From: Paracoccus litorisediminis
GTDB taxonomy: Bacteria > Pseudomonadota > Alphaproteobacteria > Rhodobacterales > Rhodobacteraceae
Length of the DNA: 64,000 nt
Assembly (NCBI RefSeq): GCF_009711205.1
Contig: NZ_WMIG01000002.1
Span: 434,001-498,000 of the forward strand
Reading direction: 5' to 3'
Position numbers and translations under genes: made by a program. The notes beneath the pieces are model-generated. The model was not told the origin of the DNA. It made no database searches and saw only the letters and a program-made list of their open reading frames with translations. Positions 37,352 to 46,926 of the stretch are shown piece after piece. How positions within the stretch are numbered: the first letter of the stretch is position 1; each line of letters begins with the position of its first letter.

Positions 37352-38611
37352 ATGAGCTTTGGTGACGGGATGTCGAAATGGGTGGCCCAAAAGCTTGTTG
37401 CGGGGCTGCTTGTTTCGGGGCTGGCGCTGACGCCCGCATGGGCGCAGCAGCGGGGCGGCCGTGGCCCGCAAGGCCCGACCGAGGTCGGCGTCATGACCAC
37501 CACCGAAGAGGAAGTCCCCTACACCGTCACCCTGCCCGGCCGCGCCATCGCCTATCAGCAGACAACGATCCGCCCGCAGGTCGGCGGCGAAATCCTTGAA
37601 GTCACCTATGATCCCGGCCGCCCGGTCAAGACCGGCGACGTGCTGTTCCGCATCGATCCCGAGACCCTTGCCGCAGCACTCGCCGCCGCCGAAGCCAGCG
37701 TCGCCGGGGCCGAGGCCAGCCTGACCGAGGCCCAGAACACCGTCACCCGCTACCGCAGGCTGGAGGGGTCCGGCGTTTCGGCCGTCGATCGCGCCGCCGC
37801 CGAGGTCGCGCTGAAACAGGCCGAGGCCGCGCTGAAGGCCGCCGAGGCCGCCCGCGATTCCGCCAAGCTGTCGCTGGACCGCACGCGGATCACCAGCCCC
37901 ATCGACGGGCTGGCCGACGTGTCGGGGATCTCGGTCGGCGATCTGGTCACCGCGAACCAGTCCGAAGCGCTGACCACTGTCACCCAGCTTGACCCGATCT
38001 ATGTCGATGTCTCGCAATCCAGCGCCAGCATCCTGCGCAACCGTGCCAAGTTCGACGCGGGGGAACTGATCCGCAACCGCGAGGTGCAGGCGCATCTGAC
38101 GCTGGAAACCGGCGACGAATATCAGGGCGAGGGCCGCATCGTCAGCCCCGGCATCAAGGTGTCGCCCACCACCGGGACCGTGCCGATCCGCCTGCAATTC
38201 GACAATCCCGACCACATGATCCTGCCCGGCCAGTTCCTGCGGGTCGAGGTGACCTTGGGTTCGACCCGCGCGGTGCTGGTGCCGCAGCGCGCGACCAAGC
38301 GCGCTTCGGACGGCACGCTGACCGCCTATGTCGTGCGCGACGGCAAGGCCCAGCAGATCACGCTGAGCGAGCAGGGCAGCTACCGCAACAGCTGGATCGT
38401 GACGCAGGGCGTCAGTCCCGGCGAAAACCTGGTTCTGGACGGGTTGGACAACCTGCGCGCCGGGGCCGAGGTCAAGGCCGTTCCCGTGCGCATCGACGAA
38501 CAGGGCGTGGTGCGCGAGATCGCCGCTGATGGCGACATGGCACCCGATCAGGCCGCCGATAAAGCCGCGGATAAAGCTCCTGCGCAGGACAAGCCGGCGG
38601 GCAGCAACTGA
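37352..38611 (+). CDS. RND efflux periplasmic adaptor (membrane fusion protein)
   Basis: A 419-residue AcrA/MexA-type adaptor. The signal peptide ends near ALTPAWA. Lipoyl-like half-motifs flank an alpha-hairpin rich in Ala and Glu (about residues 105-190), as in RIDPETLAAALAAAEASVAG. Beta-barrel and membrane-proximal domains follow (MILPGQFLRVEVTLG). The C-terminal tail is Asp/Ala/Lys-rich. It bridges the inner-membrane pump to an outer-membrane TolC channel; a tolC gene is present at 46927. The stop overlaps the pump gene start by one base. Confidence 0.93.
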   Translation: MSFGDGMSKWVAQKLVAGLLVSGLALTPAWAQQRGGRGPQGPTEVGVMTTTEEEVPYTVTLPGRAIAYQQTTIRPQVGGEILEVTYDPGRPVKTGDVLFRIDPETLAAALAAAEASVAGAEASLTEAQNTVTRYRRLEGSGVSAVDRAAAEVALKQAEAALKAAEAARDSAKLSLDRTRITSPIDGLADVSGISVGDLVTANQSEALTTVTQLDPIYVDVSQSSASILRNRAKFDAGELIRNREVQAHLTLETGDEYQGEGRIVSPGIKVSPTTGTVPIRLQFDNPDHMILPGQFLRVEVTLGSTRAVLVPQRATKRASDGTLTAYVVRDGKAQQITLSEQGSYRNSWIVTQGVSPGENLVLDGLDNLRAGAEVKAVPVRIDEQGVVREIAADGDMAPDQAADKAADKAPAQDKPAGSN

Positions 38612-41600
38612 TGGCGCGTTTCTTCATTCACCGCCCGGTCTTCGCATGGGTTCTGGCCATCGTGACCATGCTGATCGGCGGCTGGTCGCTGCTGGGGCTG
38701 CCGGTCTCGCAATATCCCGACATTGCACCGACGACGATCCGTATCACCGCCAACTATTCCGGCGCGACCGCGCGGGCGGTGCAGAATTCGGTCACCACGC
38801 CGATCGAGGATGCGCTGACCGGGTTGGACGGGTTGATCTACACCGTCTCGACCTCGTCGCAGGGGCGTTCCGCGATCACCCTGACCTTTGACGACAGCGC
38901 CGACCCGGTCGATGCGCTGAACGAGGTGCAGTCCAAGGTCCGCTCGGTCGAAAGCCGCCTGCCCTCGCCGGTGCAGCGCGACGGGGTGTCGGTGTCGCGG
39001 TCGTCCTCGTCGATCCTGATGGTCGGCTCGCTGGTCTCGACCAGGGGTGAGCACTCGACGATTGAGCTGGGCAACCTGCTGGAACAGGTGGTCGAGGGCC
39101 CGGTAAAGCGGACCGAGGGCGTGGGCGGCGTGAACGTCTTTGGCTCGGGATATGCGATGCGGATCTGGATGGACCCGCTGCGGCTGGCGCAGTTTCAGCT
39201 GACACCGACCGACATCACCAGCGCCGTATCGGAACAGAACAGCACCGTGTCCGTGGGCGATCTGGGCAGCCAGCCGACCGTCCGGGGCCAACAATTCACC
39301 GCCACCATCACCGCGCAAAGCCAGCTGACCTCGATCGACGATTTCCGCAACATCCTGCTGAAGACCGGCGAGGATGGCGCCGCCGTCCGCTTGGGCGACG
39401 TGGCCGAGATCGAGATCGGCCAGGTCAGCTATGGCCGCGATTCCCGCTATAACGGCATGAACGCCTCGGGCTTCGCGGTGAACCTTGCGACCGGGGCCAA
39501 TGCGGTCGAGACGGCGAATGCGGTGCGCGCGACGCTTGACGGGCTGAAGAACGCCCTGCCCGAGGGGGTCGAGGTCCATATCGCCTATGACACCGCGCCC
39601 TTCGTCGAGCTGTCCATCGAGAAGGTGTATCACACCCTGCTGGAAGCCATCGTTCTGGTGTTTCTGGTGATCTTGCTGTTTCTGCAGAACTGGCGTGCGA
39701 CGCTGATCCCGATCATCGCCATTCCGGTGGTCTTGCTGGGCACCTTCGGGATGCTGGCGGCCTTGGGATATTCGGTCAATACACTGACCATGTTCGCCAT
39801 GGTTCTGGCCATCGGCCTGCTGGTCGATGACGCCATCGTCGTCGTCGAAAACGTCGAGCGCGTCATGGCCGAGGAGGGCCTCGGCCCGGTCGAGGCCACC
39901 GAAAAGAGCATGGGCCAGATCAGTGGCGCGCTGATCGGCATCGCGCTGGTTCTGTCGGCGGTGTTCCTGCCGATGGGCTTCATGGCCGGTTCGACCGGTG
40001 TGATCTATCGGCAATTCTCGGTCACGATCATCACCGCCATGGTGCTGTCGCTGCTGGTCGCGCTGATCCTGACCCCCGCCATGTGCGCCAGCCTGTTGCG
40101 CCAAGGCCATGGCGAGGCGCGCTTTGCGCCCGCACGCTGGTTCAACGCAGGCTTCGACCGGGTGACGCGCGGCTATTCCGCCACCGTCCGGCGCAGCCTG
40201 CGGCGGCCCTTCCTGATGCTGCTGGTGCTGGCCGCGATCAGCTATGGCGCGTTCGATCTGTTCAACCGCATGACCACCACCTTCATCCCGACCGAGGATC
40301 AGGGCGTGCTGCAATCGCGCATCACCCTGACCGAAGGTTCGACCGCGCAGCAGACCGCCGCCGTCGTGCAAGAGATCGAGGACTATATGCGAACCGAGGA
40401 GAAGGACGCGGTTGAATCGGTCTTTGTCGCCATGGGCTTTGGCTATGCTGGCACGGCGCAGAACCAGGCGATGATCTTTGTGAAGCTGCGCGATTTCGAC
40501 CTGCGCGGCGACAGCCAACTGGCTGCGGCCAAGGTCGCGCAGCGGGCCAATGCGCATTTCTCGGGGCATCGGGCGGGACGCATCTTCTTTATGCAACCGC
40601 CAGCGATTCCGCGTCTGGGCAACTCTTCCGGCTTCACCTTCTACCTGATGGACCAGTCCGGAGGCGGGGTCGAGGCACTGACCGCCGCCGCGGACCTGCT
40701 GGAGCAGAACGCCAAGAATGACGCGCGGGTGCAGAACACCGAAAGCGGCGGGGCCGAGGATGAGGCCGCGCTGCGCATCGATATCGACCAGCAAAAGGCC
40801 GAAAGCCTTGGCGTATCCGTCCCGGCGGTGAACTCGATGCTGGCGACGATCTTTGCCGGGGATGAGGTGAATGACTTCGCCCTTGGCGCGCAACTGCGCC
40901 CGGTGATCGTGCAGGCCCGCGCCGAAAACCGGATGCAGCCCGAGGACGTGAACAGCTGGTATGCCCGCAATTCGAACGGAGAGATGGTGCCCTTCAGCGC
41001 CTTCATGACCGTGCGCTGGGAACCGGTCGAGCCGCGCCTGTCCCGCATCGACGGCATCGACGCGATCGCCATCGAGGGGCAACCCGCGCCGGGCGTCAGC
41101 TCGGGCACAGCGATGGACGCGATGGAGGAGTTGGTGGCAGCCCTGCCCGGCGGCTACGGGCTGGCATGGACCGACCTGTCCTATCAGGAACGTCAGGCGG
41201 GCAATCAGGCACCCTTCCTGTTCGCGCTCTCGGCGCTGGTCGTGTTCCTGTCGCTGGCCGCCCTTTACGAAAGCTGGTCGATCCCGTTTTCGGTCATGCT
41301 GGCGGTTCCGGTGGGGGTGCTGGGCGCGGTGATCGCCGCGCTGACACTGGGGCAGGCCAATGACGTCTATTTCAAGGTCGGCATCCTCACCACCATCGGG
41401 CTTGCGGCGAAAAACGCCATCCTGATCGTCGAATTTGCGCGTGAGTTGCAGGACAAGGGCCGCACAGCCGTCGACGCGGCGACCGAGGCCGCGCGCCAGC
41501 GCCTGCGGCCGATCCTGATGACCTCGCTGGCCTTCATCCTTGGCGTGCTGCCTTTGGCCATTGCCAAGGGCGCGGGGGCGGGGGCGCAGAACTCGATCGG

Positions 41601-41721
41601 GATCGGGGTGATGGGCGGGATGATCTCGGCCACGTTCCTTGGCATCTTCATGGTGCCCGCCTTCTACGTTACCGTACGCTGGCTGACCGACCTGCGGCGC
41701 AAGAAGGAACAGGTGACATGA
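38611..41721 (+). CDS. RND efflux pump permease (AcrB/MexB family, HAE1)
   Basis: A 1036-residue proton-driven drug exporter with 12 membrane helices and two large periplasmic loops. The start [20 protein letters not shown] is typical of HAE1 pumps. The proton-relay aspartates are in [18 protein letters not shown], and the relay lysine in [18 protein letters not shown]. It is translated in step with the adaptor upstream and overlaps selD by 4 bases downstream. Substrates cannot be predicted from the sequence. Confidence 0.95.
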   Translation: MARFFIHRPVFAWVLAIVTMLIGGWSLLGLPVSQYPDIAPTTIRITANYSGATARAVQNSVTTPIEDALTGLDGLIYTVSTSSQGRSAITLTFDDSADPVDALNEVQSKVRSVESRLPSPVQRDGVSVSRSSSSILMVGSLVSTRGEHSTIELGNLLEQVVEGPVKRTEGVGGVNVFGSGYAMRIWMDPLRLAQFQLTPTDITSAVSEQNSTVSVGDLGSQPTVRGQQFTATITAQSQLTSIDDFRNILLKTGEDGAAVRLGDVAEIEIGQVSYGRDSRYNGMNASGFAVNLATGANAVETANAVRATLDGLKNALPEGVEVHIAYDTAPFVELSIEKVYHTLLEAIVLVFLVILLFLQNWRATLIPIIAIPVVLLGTFGMLAALGYSVNTLTMFAMVLAIGLLVDDAIVVVENVERVMAEEGLGPVEATEKSMGQISGALIGIALVLSAVFLPMGFMAGSTGVIYRQFSVTIITAMVLSLLVALILTPAMCASLLRQGHGEARFAPARWFNAGFDRVTRGYSATVRRSLRRPFLMLLVLAAISYGAFDLFNRMTTTFIPTEDQGVLQSRITLTEGSTAQQTAAVVQEIEDYMRTEEKDAVESVFVAMGFGYAGTAQNQAMIFVKLRDFDLRGDSQLAAAKVAQRANAHFSGHRAGRIFFMQPPAIPRLGNSSGFTFYLMDQSGGGVEALTAAADLLEQNAKNDARVQNTESGGAEDEAALRIDIDQQKAESLGVSVPAVNSMLATIFAGDEVNDFALGAQLRPVIVQARAENRMQPEDVNSWYARNSNGEMVPFSAFMTVRWEPVEPRLSRIDGIDAIAIEGQPAPGVSSGTAMDAMEELVAALPGGYGLAWTDLSYQERQAGNQAPFLFALSALVVFLSLAALYESWSIPFSVMLAVPVGVLGAVIAALTLGQANDVYFKVGILTTIGLAAKNAILIVEFARELQDKGRTAVDAATEAARQRLRPILMTSLAFILGVLPLAIAKGAGAGAQNSIGIGVMGGMISATFLGIFMVPAFYVTVRWLTDLRRKKEQVT

Positions 41722-42761
41722 ACGAACATCCCAGACTGACCTCTCTTGCGCATGGCGGCGGCTGCGGCTGCAAGCTGGCGCCCTCGGTGCTGCGCGAATT
41801 GCTGGCCGGGCAGCCGGTGGCGCAGGCCTTCCCACAACTGCTGGTCGGGACCGAGACCTCGGACGATGCGGCAGTCTGGCAGGTCGACGACAATACCTGC
41901 GTCATCGCCACGACCGATTTCTTCATGCCGATGGTCGATGATCCGCGCGATTTCGGACGCATTGCGGCGACGAACGCGATTTCCGACATCTACGCCATGG
42001 GCGGACGACCGATCATGGCGTTGGCGATCCTTGGCATGCCCATCGACAAGCTGCCCCCCGAACAGATCCGCCAGATCCTTGAGGGCGGACGCGAGATCTG
42101 CGCCGAGGCAGGTATCCCGGTCGCCGGCGGCCATTCCATCGACGCGCCCGAGCCGATCTATGGCCTTGCGGTGATCGGGCTGTGCCATCCGTCCGAACTG
42201 CGCCGCAATGCCGATGCGCGCCCCGGCGATGCGCTGATCCTGACCAAAGGGTTGGGGGTCGGCATCTACTCTGCCGCGATCAAGAAAGGTGCGCTGGATG
42301 CCGAGGGCCTGGCCGAGATGGTCGCCAGCACCACCACGCTGAACCGGGTCGGCAGCGATCTGGCCAAGCGCGACGATGTCCATGCCATCACCGACGTGAC
42401 CGGCTTTGGCATTCTGGGGCACGGGTTGGAAATCGCACGCGGCTCCGGTCTGCGGCTGCGCATCGATCTGGCCAGCTTGCCGTTGCTCACGCGAGCATCC
42501 GAACTGGCGCAGGCGGGGTTCTTTACCGGTGCCTCGACCCGGAACTGGGCGGCTTATAGGTCGGAAGTGCTGCTGCCCGAAGGGCTACCCGACTGGCAGC
42601 GCGCGTTGCTGACCGATCCGCAGACCTCGGGCGGGCTGCTGGTCGCCTGCGCGCCCGAAACCGCCGAAACGGTCCTGCAGATGATCCGCGCGGCAGGCTT
42701 CCCGCTGGCCGCGATCATCGGTCACGCCGAAGAAGGCAGCGCGGGCATCACCGTCGCCTGA
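41718..42761 (+). CDS. selD: Selenide, water dikinase (selenophosphate synthetase)
   Basis: A 347-residue enzyme that makes selenophosphate from selenide and ATP for selenocysteine and selenouridine. The catalytic residues are in GGGCGCK (Cys16 and Lys19, cysteine rather than selenocysteine form). The ATP-binding Asp residues are in TSDDAAVW and [13 protein letters not shown]. Glycine-rich [12 protein letters not shown] and [11 protein letters not shown] complete the family pattern. The ATG overlaps the RND pump stop, an unusual operon partner. selA, selB and selU are not in this window. Confidence 0.95.
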   Translation: MNEHPRLTSLAHGGGCGCKLAPSVLRELLAGQPVAQAFPQLLVGTETSDDAAVWQVDDNTCVIATTDFFMPMVDDPRDFGRIAATNAISDIYAMGGRPIMALAILGMPIDKLPPEQIRQILEGGREICAEAGIPVAGGHSIDAPEPIYGLAVIGLCHPSELRRNADARPGDALILTKGLGVGIYSAAIKKGALDAEGLAEMVASTTTLNRVGSDLAKRDDVHAITDVTGFGILGHGLEIARGSGLRLRIDLASLPLLTRASELAQAGFFTGASTRNWAAYRSEVLLPEGLPDWQRALLTDPQTSGGLLVACAPETAETVLQMIRAAGFPLAAIIGHAEEGSAGITVA

Positions 42762-42774
42762 AGTCCTTTCGGGG

Positions 42775-42800
42775 GAACGCCCGGCGCTGTCCGGGCGTTC
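42775..42800 (+). repeat. Perfect hairpin after selD
   Basis: GAACGCCCGG (42775-42784) and CCGGGCGTTC (42791-42800) are perfect 10-bp arms around CGCTGT, 14 bases after the selD stop. There is no T run, so it may protect mRNA 3' ends or act as a weak terminator before the gene at 42828. Confidence 0.6.
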
Positions 42801-42827
42801 GGTCGGATCACGTGAAGGGATCAGACC

Positions 42828-43184
42828 ATGAGACGCCTTTACCTGCCCCGACTGATCGGCCTTGGCCTTGCCGCTGCATTGGCCCTGCCCGTCTTCGCCC
42901 AAACCACGCCGACCCCTGCGCCCCCCGCTGAGCGGCAGGCGACACTCGAACCCGGGGATTGCCCGCCCGCCGCCGCCATGGCCGAGCCCGCTACACCCGA
43001 CGCGGCGACCGCCGACGGCACCGCGCCATCGAACGCTGGTTCAACCGGCTGGAGTGGCGGGACAGGCGGGTCGATGATCGGCACCAACCCGCAGGGCGCG
43101 ACACGTCACACCAAGACATGGCAATCGCCGACCGCACGGGGGCTGGACCTGAAGGGCCGCCCGGAGCCCGCGCCGGTCTGCTGA
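42828..43184 (+). CDS. Small secreted protein of unknown function
   Basis: A 118-residue protein with a clear signal peptide (MRRLYLPRLIGLGLAAALAL, cleavage after VFA). The mature part is Pro/Ala-rich, with a Gly/Ser/Thr-rich segment (STGWSGGTGGSMIGTNPQGA) and a C-terminal Cys; another Cys lies near residue 45, so a disulfide is possible. AAGGGA precedes the ATG. I recognise no domain. Its codon use matches the neighbours. Confidence 0.65.
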   Translation: MRRLYLPRLIGLGLAAALALPVFAQTTPTPAPPAERQATLEPGDCPPAAAMAEPATPDAATADGTAPSNAGSTGWSGGTGGSMIGTNPQGATRHTKTWQSPTARGLDLKGRPEPAPVC

Positions 43185-43203
43185 TTTTTTTGCTGGTTTC
43201 CGA

Positions 43204-43653
43204 TCAGGCCCGCGCCGGGTTCGCCGTGATCACGCCCTTTTTCAGGATCATGTTCGCGTAAAGCCGGGTGTCGTGGCACTGCAGGATGGCAAAGCTGTTT
43301 CGGGCGAATTCATAGAAGCCGAAACGATCGATCGACTGCAATGCCGAGCCGGCACGCTCGATGATCGGGATGGTTTCGGCAATCGCCTCGGGCACCGCGT
43401 CGGGATCATCCACGACCTGCATCGAGGTCGCGGCTGCCGGCACGAACGTGTCGAGCGGCATCAGGTTCGTGATGACCGTCACAGCCTGCGGAAGCCTGAG
43501 GCCAATGGTCAGGACCTTGTCGTAGGGCAGATGCCGGGCGACGCTCGCGGCAGGAAAATTGACGTCAACAATTGCCAACTCGTCGCCATGACCCATTTGC
43601 GCCATGACATACAGCAACTCGGGCGAGATCGTCGAATGGATCCCCTTGAGCAT
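43204..43653 (-). CDS. RbsD/FucU family sugar mutarotase
   Basis: A 149-residue cytoplasmic protein of the D-ribose pyranase / L-fucose mutarotase family. The start MLKGIHSTISPELLYVMAQM, then GHGDELAIVDVNFPA, carries the active-site His, and the C-terminal RFGFYEFARNSFAILQCHD fits FucU members. These proteins interconvert sugar anomers to assist uptake and catabolism. No sugar operon is adjacent, so the preferred sugar is unknown. Fucose-type is slightly favoured by the Tyr-rich end. Confidence 0.88.
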   Translation of the reverse strand: MLKGIHSTISPELLYVMAQMGHGDELAIVDVNFPAASVARHLPYDKVLTIGLRLPQAVTVITNLMPLDTFVPAAATSMQVVDDPDAVPEAIAETIPIIERAGSALQSIDRFGFYEFARNSFAILQCHDTRLYANMILKKGVITANPARA

Positions 43654-43738
43654 CTTACCCCTCCTGGCCGGAATGAACCGGCTACTTCCAGACTATGCTG
43701 CCAAATGACGTTTTGAGAGACCGCTCGTCAATGCCCTG

Positions 43739-44572
43739 TCAAATCGTCTCAAGCGGCTGTGCAGTCATGGGTGCGGGAAAGATGCCTTCGACTTCGGCCA
43801 GAATGGCGGGTGTCAGCCCCAGTTCGGCGGCGCGCAGGTTCAGCGAGACATGGGCTGCATGGCCGGTCTTGGGGATGGCGATCATGCCGGTTCGGTTCAG
43901 AACCCAAGCCAGTGCCAGTTGCGCCGCGCTCAGCCCCAGCCCCTGCCCGATCCGGTGCAGGTCGGCATTCCCCGCCAACCGCCCCTGCTCGACCGGACTA
44001 TAGGCCATCGCCGGAATCCCCTTAGCGGCCAGCCAGGGCAGCAGGTCCCATTCCGGCCCGCGCCGGGTCAGGTTGTAAAGAATCTGGTTCGCGGCGCAGC
44101 GCCAGCCACCGGCGGCAAACAGATCCTCCATATCCGCGACCGAGAAATTGCTGACACCCCAATGGCGGATATGCCCGGCATCGCGCAGGGCCTCCATCGC
44201 GGCGACGGTTTCTGCCAAGGGCACATCGCCGCGCCAATGCAGCAAATAAAGGTCGATCCGGTCGGTCCCCAGCCGTTTCAGGCTGGCCGCGCAGGCCCGT
44301 GGCAGGGCACGCGCCGAGGCGTTCCAGGGATAGGCCTTGGACACCAGAAACACCTGATCGCGACGGCCCGATATGGCCTCGGCGACCAGTTCCTCGGCCG
44401 CGCCCTCGGCATACATCTCGGCGGTGTCGATCAGCGTCATGCCCAGATCCAATCCCTTGCGCAGGGCGGCGATCTCGGCCTCGCGGCGCGAAGCATGCTC
44501 GGCCATCATCCAGGTTCCCTGGCCAAGCGCGGGAACCATCTCTCCGTCCGGAAGGTTTGTGCGAGGGATCAT
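43739..44572 (-). CDS. Aldo/keto reductase
   Basis: A 277-residue NADPH-dependent TIM-barrel oxidoreductase. The catalytic tetrad is visible: Asp in LIDTAEMYAEG with Tyr, Lys in FLVSKAYP and His in LYLLHWRG. The cofactor stretch near the end (IPKTGHAAH) takes the place of the usual IPKS. It resembles the YeaE/DkgA-like group that reduces aldehydes such as methylglyoxal, but the substrate is not known. I chose the start at 44572 (MIPRTNLPDGEMVPALGQGT). It is divergent from the metallopeptidase gene. Confidence 0.9.
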   Translation of the reverse strand: MIPRTNLPDGEMVPALGQGTWMMAEHASRREAEIAALRKGLDLGMTLIDTAEMYAEGAAEELVAEAISGRRDQVFLVSKAYPWNASARALPRACAASLKRLGTDRIDLYLLHWRGDVPLAETVAAMEALRDAGHIRHWGVSNFSVADMEDLFAAGGWRCAANQILYNLTRRGPEWDLLPWLAAKGIPAMAYSPVEQGRLAGNADLHRIGQGLGLSAAQLALAWVLNRTGMIAIPKTGHAAHVSLNLRAAELGLTPAILAEVEGIFPAPMTAQPLETI

Positions 44573-44660
44573 GCCCCAATCCTGTTGCCGTCGGGGCCGA
44601 TAGGCAATCCCCCCTTTCATCTTTCCCGCAGTCTGGTCCGAACACAATGAGTCCCTGCCC

Positions 44661-45641
44661 ATGCAGCGCCTGACCTGCCCCAGATGCGGACAGCGTGTCT
44701 ATTTTCAGAACACATTCTGCGCCTGCGGCACGCCGCTAGTCTTCGCGCCCGAGGCCGGAGGCTTCGTCAGCGACGCGCCCGCCTGTCCGAACCGCGACCA
44801 GATCGGCTGCAACTGGGCGGCAGAAAGCGGCGGGCTGTGCCGATCCTGCGCGATGACCGGCACCATCCCGGACCTTTCAGTCGAGGGGAATCGCGATCTG
44901 CTGGCCCAAAGCGAGGCCGCCAAGCGTTGGGTGCTGGCCAATCTGGCGCGCTGGCACTGGTTCACCGATGCCGATTCAGGCACACGCGTCCAGTTCCGGA
45001 TGCTGTCCGAACATGCAGGTCCGCATGAGGTCCCGGTCACCATGGGCCATGCGGCGGGCGTCATCACCCTGAACGTGGTCGAGGCCGACGACGCCCTGCG
45101 CGCCCTGCGCCAGCAACAGCTGGGCGAGCTTTATCGTTCGATGGTCGGTCATGTCCGCCATGAGATCGCGCATTTCCTGTTCGAACGGCTTGCGCTGCTT
45201 CCCGGTTTTCTGGCCGAGTTCCGCGCCATGTTCGGCGATGAACGCGCCGATTACGCGGCGGCACTGCTGGATCATTACAACCAGCCGCTGGCCAAGGGCG
45301 ACACCTTTATCAGCGACTACGCCACCACCCATCCGCATGAGGACTGGGCCGAGACCGCAGCCCATATCCTGCATCTGGTCGACATGACCGACAGCCTGAT
45401 GGCCTCGGGCTTGAACGGGCCGCAGATTCCGCCACCGGGCTATGATGCTTATGCCGATACCGATGCGGAACATCTGCTGACCGTGGCAACCTCGGTCGCG
45501 CTGGCGGTGAACGAGATCAACCGCGCCATCGACAATCCTGACGTCTATCCCTTTGTGCTGACTGCAACGACCCGGGCCAAGCTGGGCTTTGCCCATCGCT
45601 GGCTGTCACAGGGTGCGACGATGACGCCCCTGCCCGCTTGA
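44661..45641 (+). CDS. Putative zinc-binding metallopeptidase with N-terminal zinc ribbons
   Basis: A 326-residue cytoplasmic protein. Residues 1-65 hold Cys clusters of a rubredoxin-like zinc ribbon (CPRCGQRVYFQNTFCACG, and later GLCRSCAM). The main domain carries HEIAHFLFERL, a clear HExxH zinc protease motif inside HVRHEIAHF, and a possible third ligand in HPHEDWAETAAHILH. This architecture matches the family annotated as putative zinc-binding metallopeptidase, with no established substrate. It is followed 45 bases later by a thioesterase gene. Confidence 0.85.
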   Translation: MQRLTCPRCGQRVYFQNTFCACGTPLVFAPEAGGFVSDAPACPNRDQIGCNWAAESGGLCRSCAMTGTIPDLSVEGNRDLLAQSEAAKRWVLANLARWHWFTDADSGTRVQFRMLSEHAGPHEVPVTMGHAAGVITLNVVEADDALRALRQQQLGELYRSMVGHVRHEIAHFLFERLALLPGFLAEFRAMFGDERADYAAALLDHYNQPLAKGDTFISDYATTHPHEDWAETAAHILHLVDMTDSLMASGLNGPQIPPPGYDAYADTDAEHLLTVATSVALAVNEINRAIDNPDVYPFVLTATTRAKLGFAHRWLSQGATMTPLPA

Positions 45642-45686
45642 CGCAGCACCTGCGCCGATCCAGCCTGCGCGGAAAAGGGATTCGCG

Positions 45687-46124
45687 ATGGATGATCTGGA
45701 AATAGCCGCGCAAGCCGCCGCCGAGCAGCCCGAATTCTCGCGGTTTTTGGGCATTCGCATCCTGCGGGCCAATGCCGATGAAGTGATCGGCGACATGCCC
45801 GCGACCGGCAATCTGGCCAATCGCAACGGCGTCCTGCATGGCGGCGCGATCATGGGATTCGCCGACAATCTGGGCGGGACGGCTGCGACGATCAACCTTG
45901 GGCCCGGCAAGGCCACGACCACCATCGAAAGCAAGACCAACTTCATCCGCCCCATCCATATCGGCGATACCGTGCATGGCCGCACCATCGCGCTGCACAA
46001 GGGTCGGACCACGATGATCTGGCAGACCACCATCACCCGCAACGATGGCAAGGTCGCGGCCATCGTCACCCAGACCCAGATGGTCATGGACTGGAATGAC
46101 GGCCGCAGCGCAGGTCCGGCTTAG
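45687..46124 (+). CDS. PaaI-type hotdog-fold thioesterase
   Basis: A 145-residue hotdog thioesterase. The block [20 protein letters not shown] contains the helix start and glycine-rich signature (HGGxxxxxxD) in which the Asp is the usual general base of PaaI proteins. It hydrolyses acyl-CoA esters in the cytoplasm; the substrate class is unknown. The strands that follow ([20 protein letters not shown]) are typical. Confidence 0.9.
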   Translation: MDDLEIAAQAAAEQPEFSRFLGIRILRANADEVIGDMPATGNLANRNGVLHGGAIMGFADNLGGTAATINLGPGKATTTIESKTNFIRPIHIGDTVHGRTIALHKGRTTMIWQTTITRNDGKVAAIVTQTQMVMDWNDGRSAGPA

Positions 46125-46239
46125 CGCGCCAATTGTGTCCGGATTGCCCGATCGTCCCGGCAAAGAATGCTCGGGGCGTTGCCCAGTCCGTCATTCCGTG
46201 GCAATAGAACCCAAAGCAAAACGAAGACAGGTTCCCGTT

Positions 46240-46893
46240 ATGACCGATTTCGCGCAGCGCCGCACCATGATGGTCGATACCCAGGTCCGCCCAAATGACG
46301 TGACCAGCTATCCTGTCATCGAGGCGATGCTCAACGTCCCGCGCGAGGAATTCGTGCCGGAATCCCGCCGCGACGTGGCCTATGCCGGCCAGAATATCGA
46401 GCTTGCCGCAGGCCGCGTCATGCTTGAGCCGCGCACGCTGGGCAAGATGCTTGAGGTGCTGAACCTTCAGGCCGGTGATCTGGCACTGAACGTGGGCGCA
46501 GCCTATGGCTATACCGCCGCCGTCATGGCCCGCATCGCCGAGGCCGTGGTCGCCCTTGAATCCGAAGCCGAGATCGCTGCCGAGGCGCAGGCCCGCCTGT
46601 CGGCGCAGGACGTGTTCAACGTCGGCGTCGTGACCGGCCCGCTTGAGGCGGGTTGCGCCAGCCAGGCCCCCTATGACGCCATCCTGATCGAGGGCGCGAT
46701 CGAGCATCTGCCCGAAGCGCTGGCCGATCAGCTGCGCGATGGCGGCCGCATTGTCGCGCTGTTCCGCGAAGGCAATCTGGGTGTGGTCCGCTTCGGTCGC
46801 AAGCTTGACGGCCGGATCAATTGGCGCTTCGCTTTCAATGCCGGCGCGCCGGTGCTTCCGGGCTTTACCGAAAAACGCGGCTTCGTCTTGTAA
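46240..46893 (+). CDS. Protein-L-isoaspartate methyltransferase-like protein
   Basis: A 217-residue SAM-dependent methyltransferase related to Pcm. [20 protein letters not shown] is the common N-terminus of the group found upstream of tolC in alphaproteobacteria. SAM motif I is [17 protein letters not shown], instead of [11 protein letters not shown] seen in the true Pcm at 50209. Whether it still repairs isoaspartyl residues is uncertain. The gene sits 33 bases before tolC. Confidence 0.83.
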   Translation: MTDFAQRRTMMVDTQVRPNDVTSYPVIEAMLNVPREEFVPESRRDVAYAGQNIELAAGRVMLEPRTLGKMLEVLNLQAGDLALNVGAAYGYTAAVMARIAEAVVALESEAEIAAEAQARLSAQDVFNVGVVTGPLEAGCASQAPYDAILIEGAIEHLPEALADQLRDGGRIVALFREGNLGVVRFGRKLDGRINWRFAFNAGAPVLPGFTEKRGFVL

Positions 46894-46926
46894 AATAATA
46901 GCCCCGGCAGGGGCAGGGGAGAGGGC

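Noticed and set aside
38548..41835. A 1095-codon open frame on the minus strand opposite the RND pump gene
   Set aside because: It is antisense to a clear AcrB homologue with all key residues and has low-complexity His/Arg/Gln-rich content. Long antisense frames are expected in GC-rich coding DNA.
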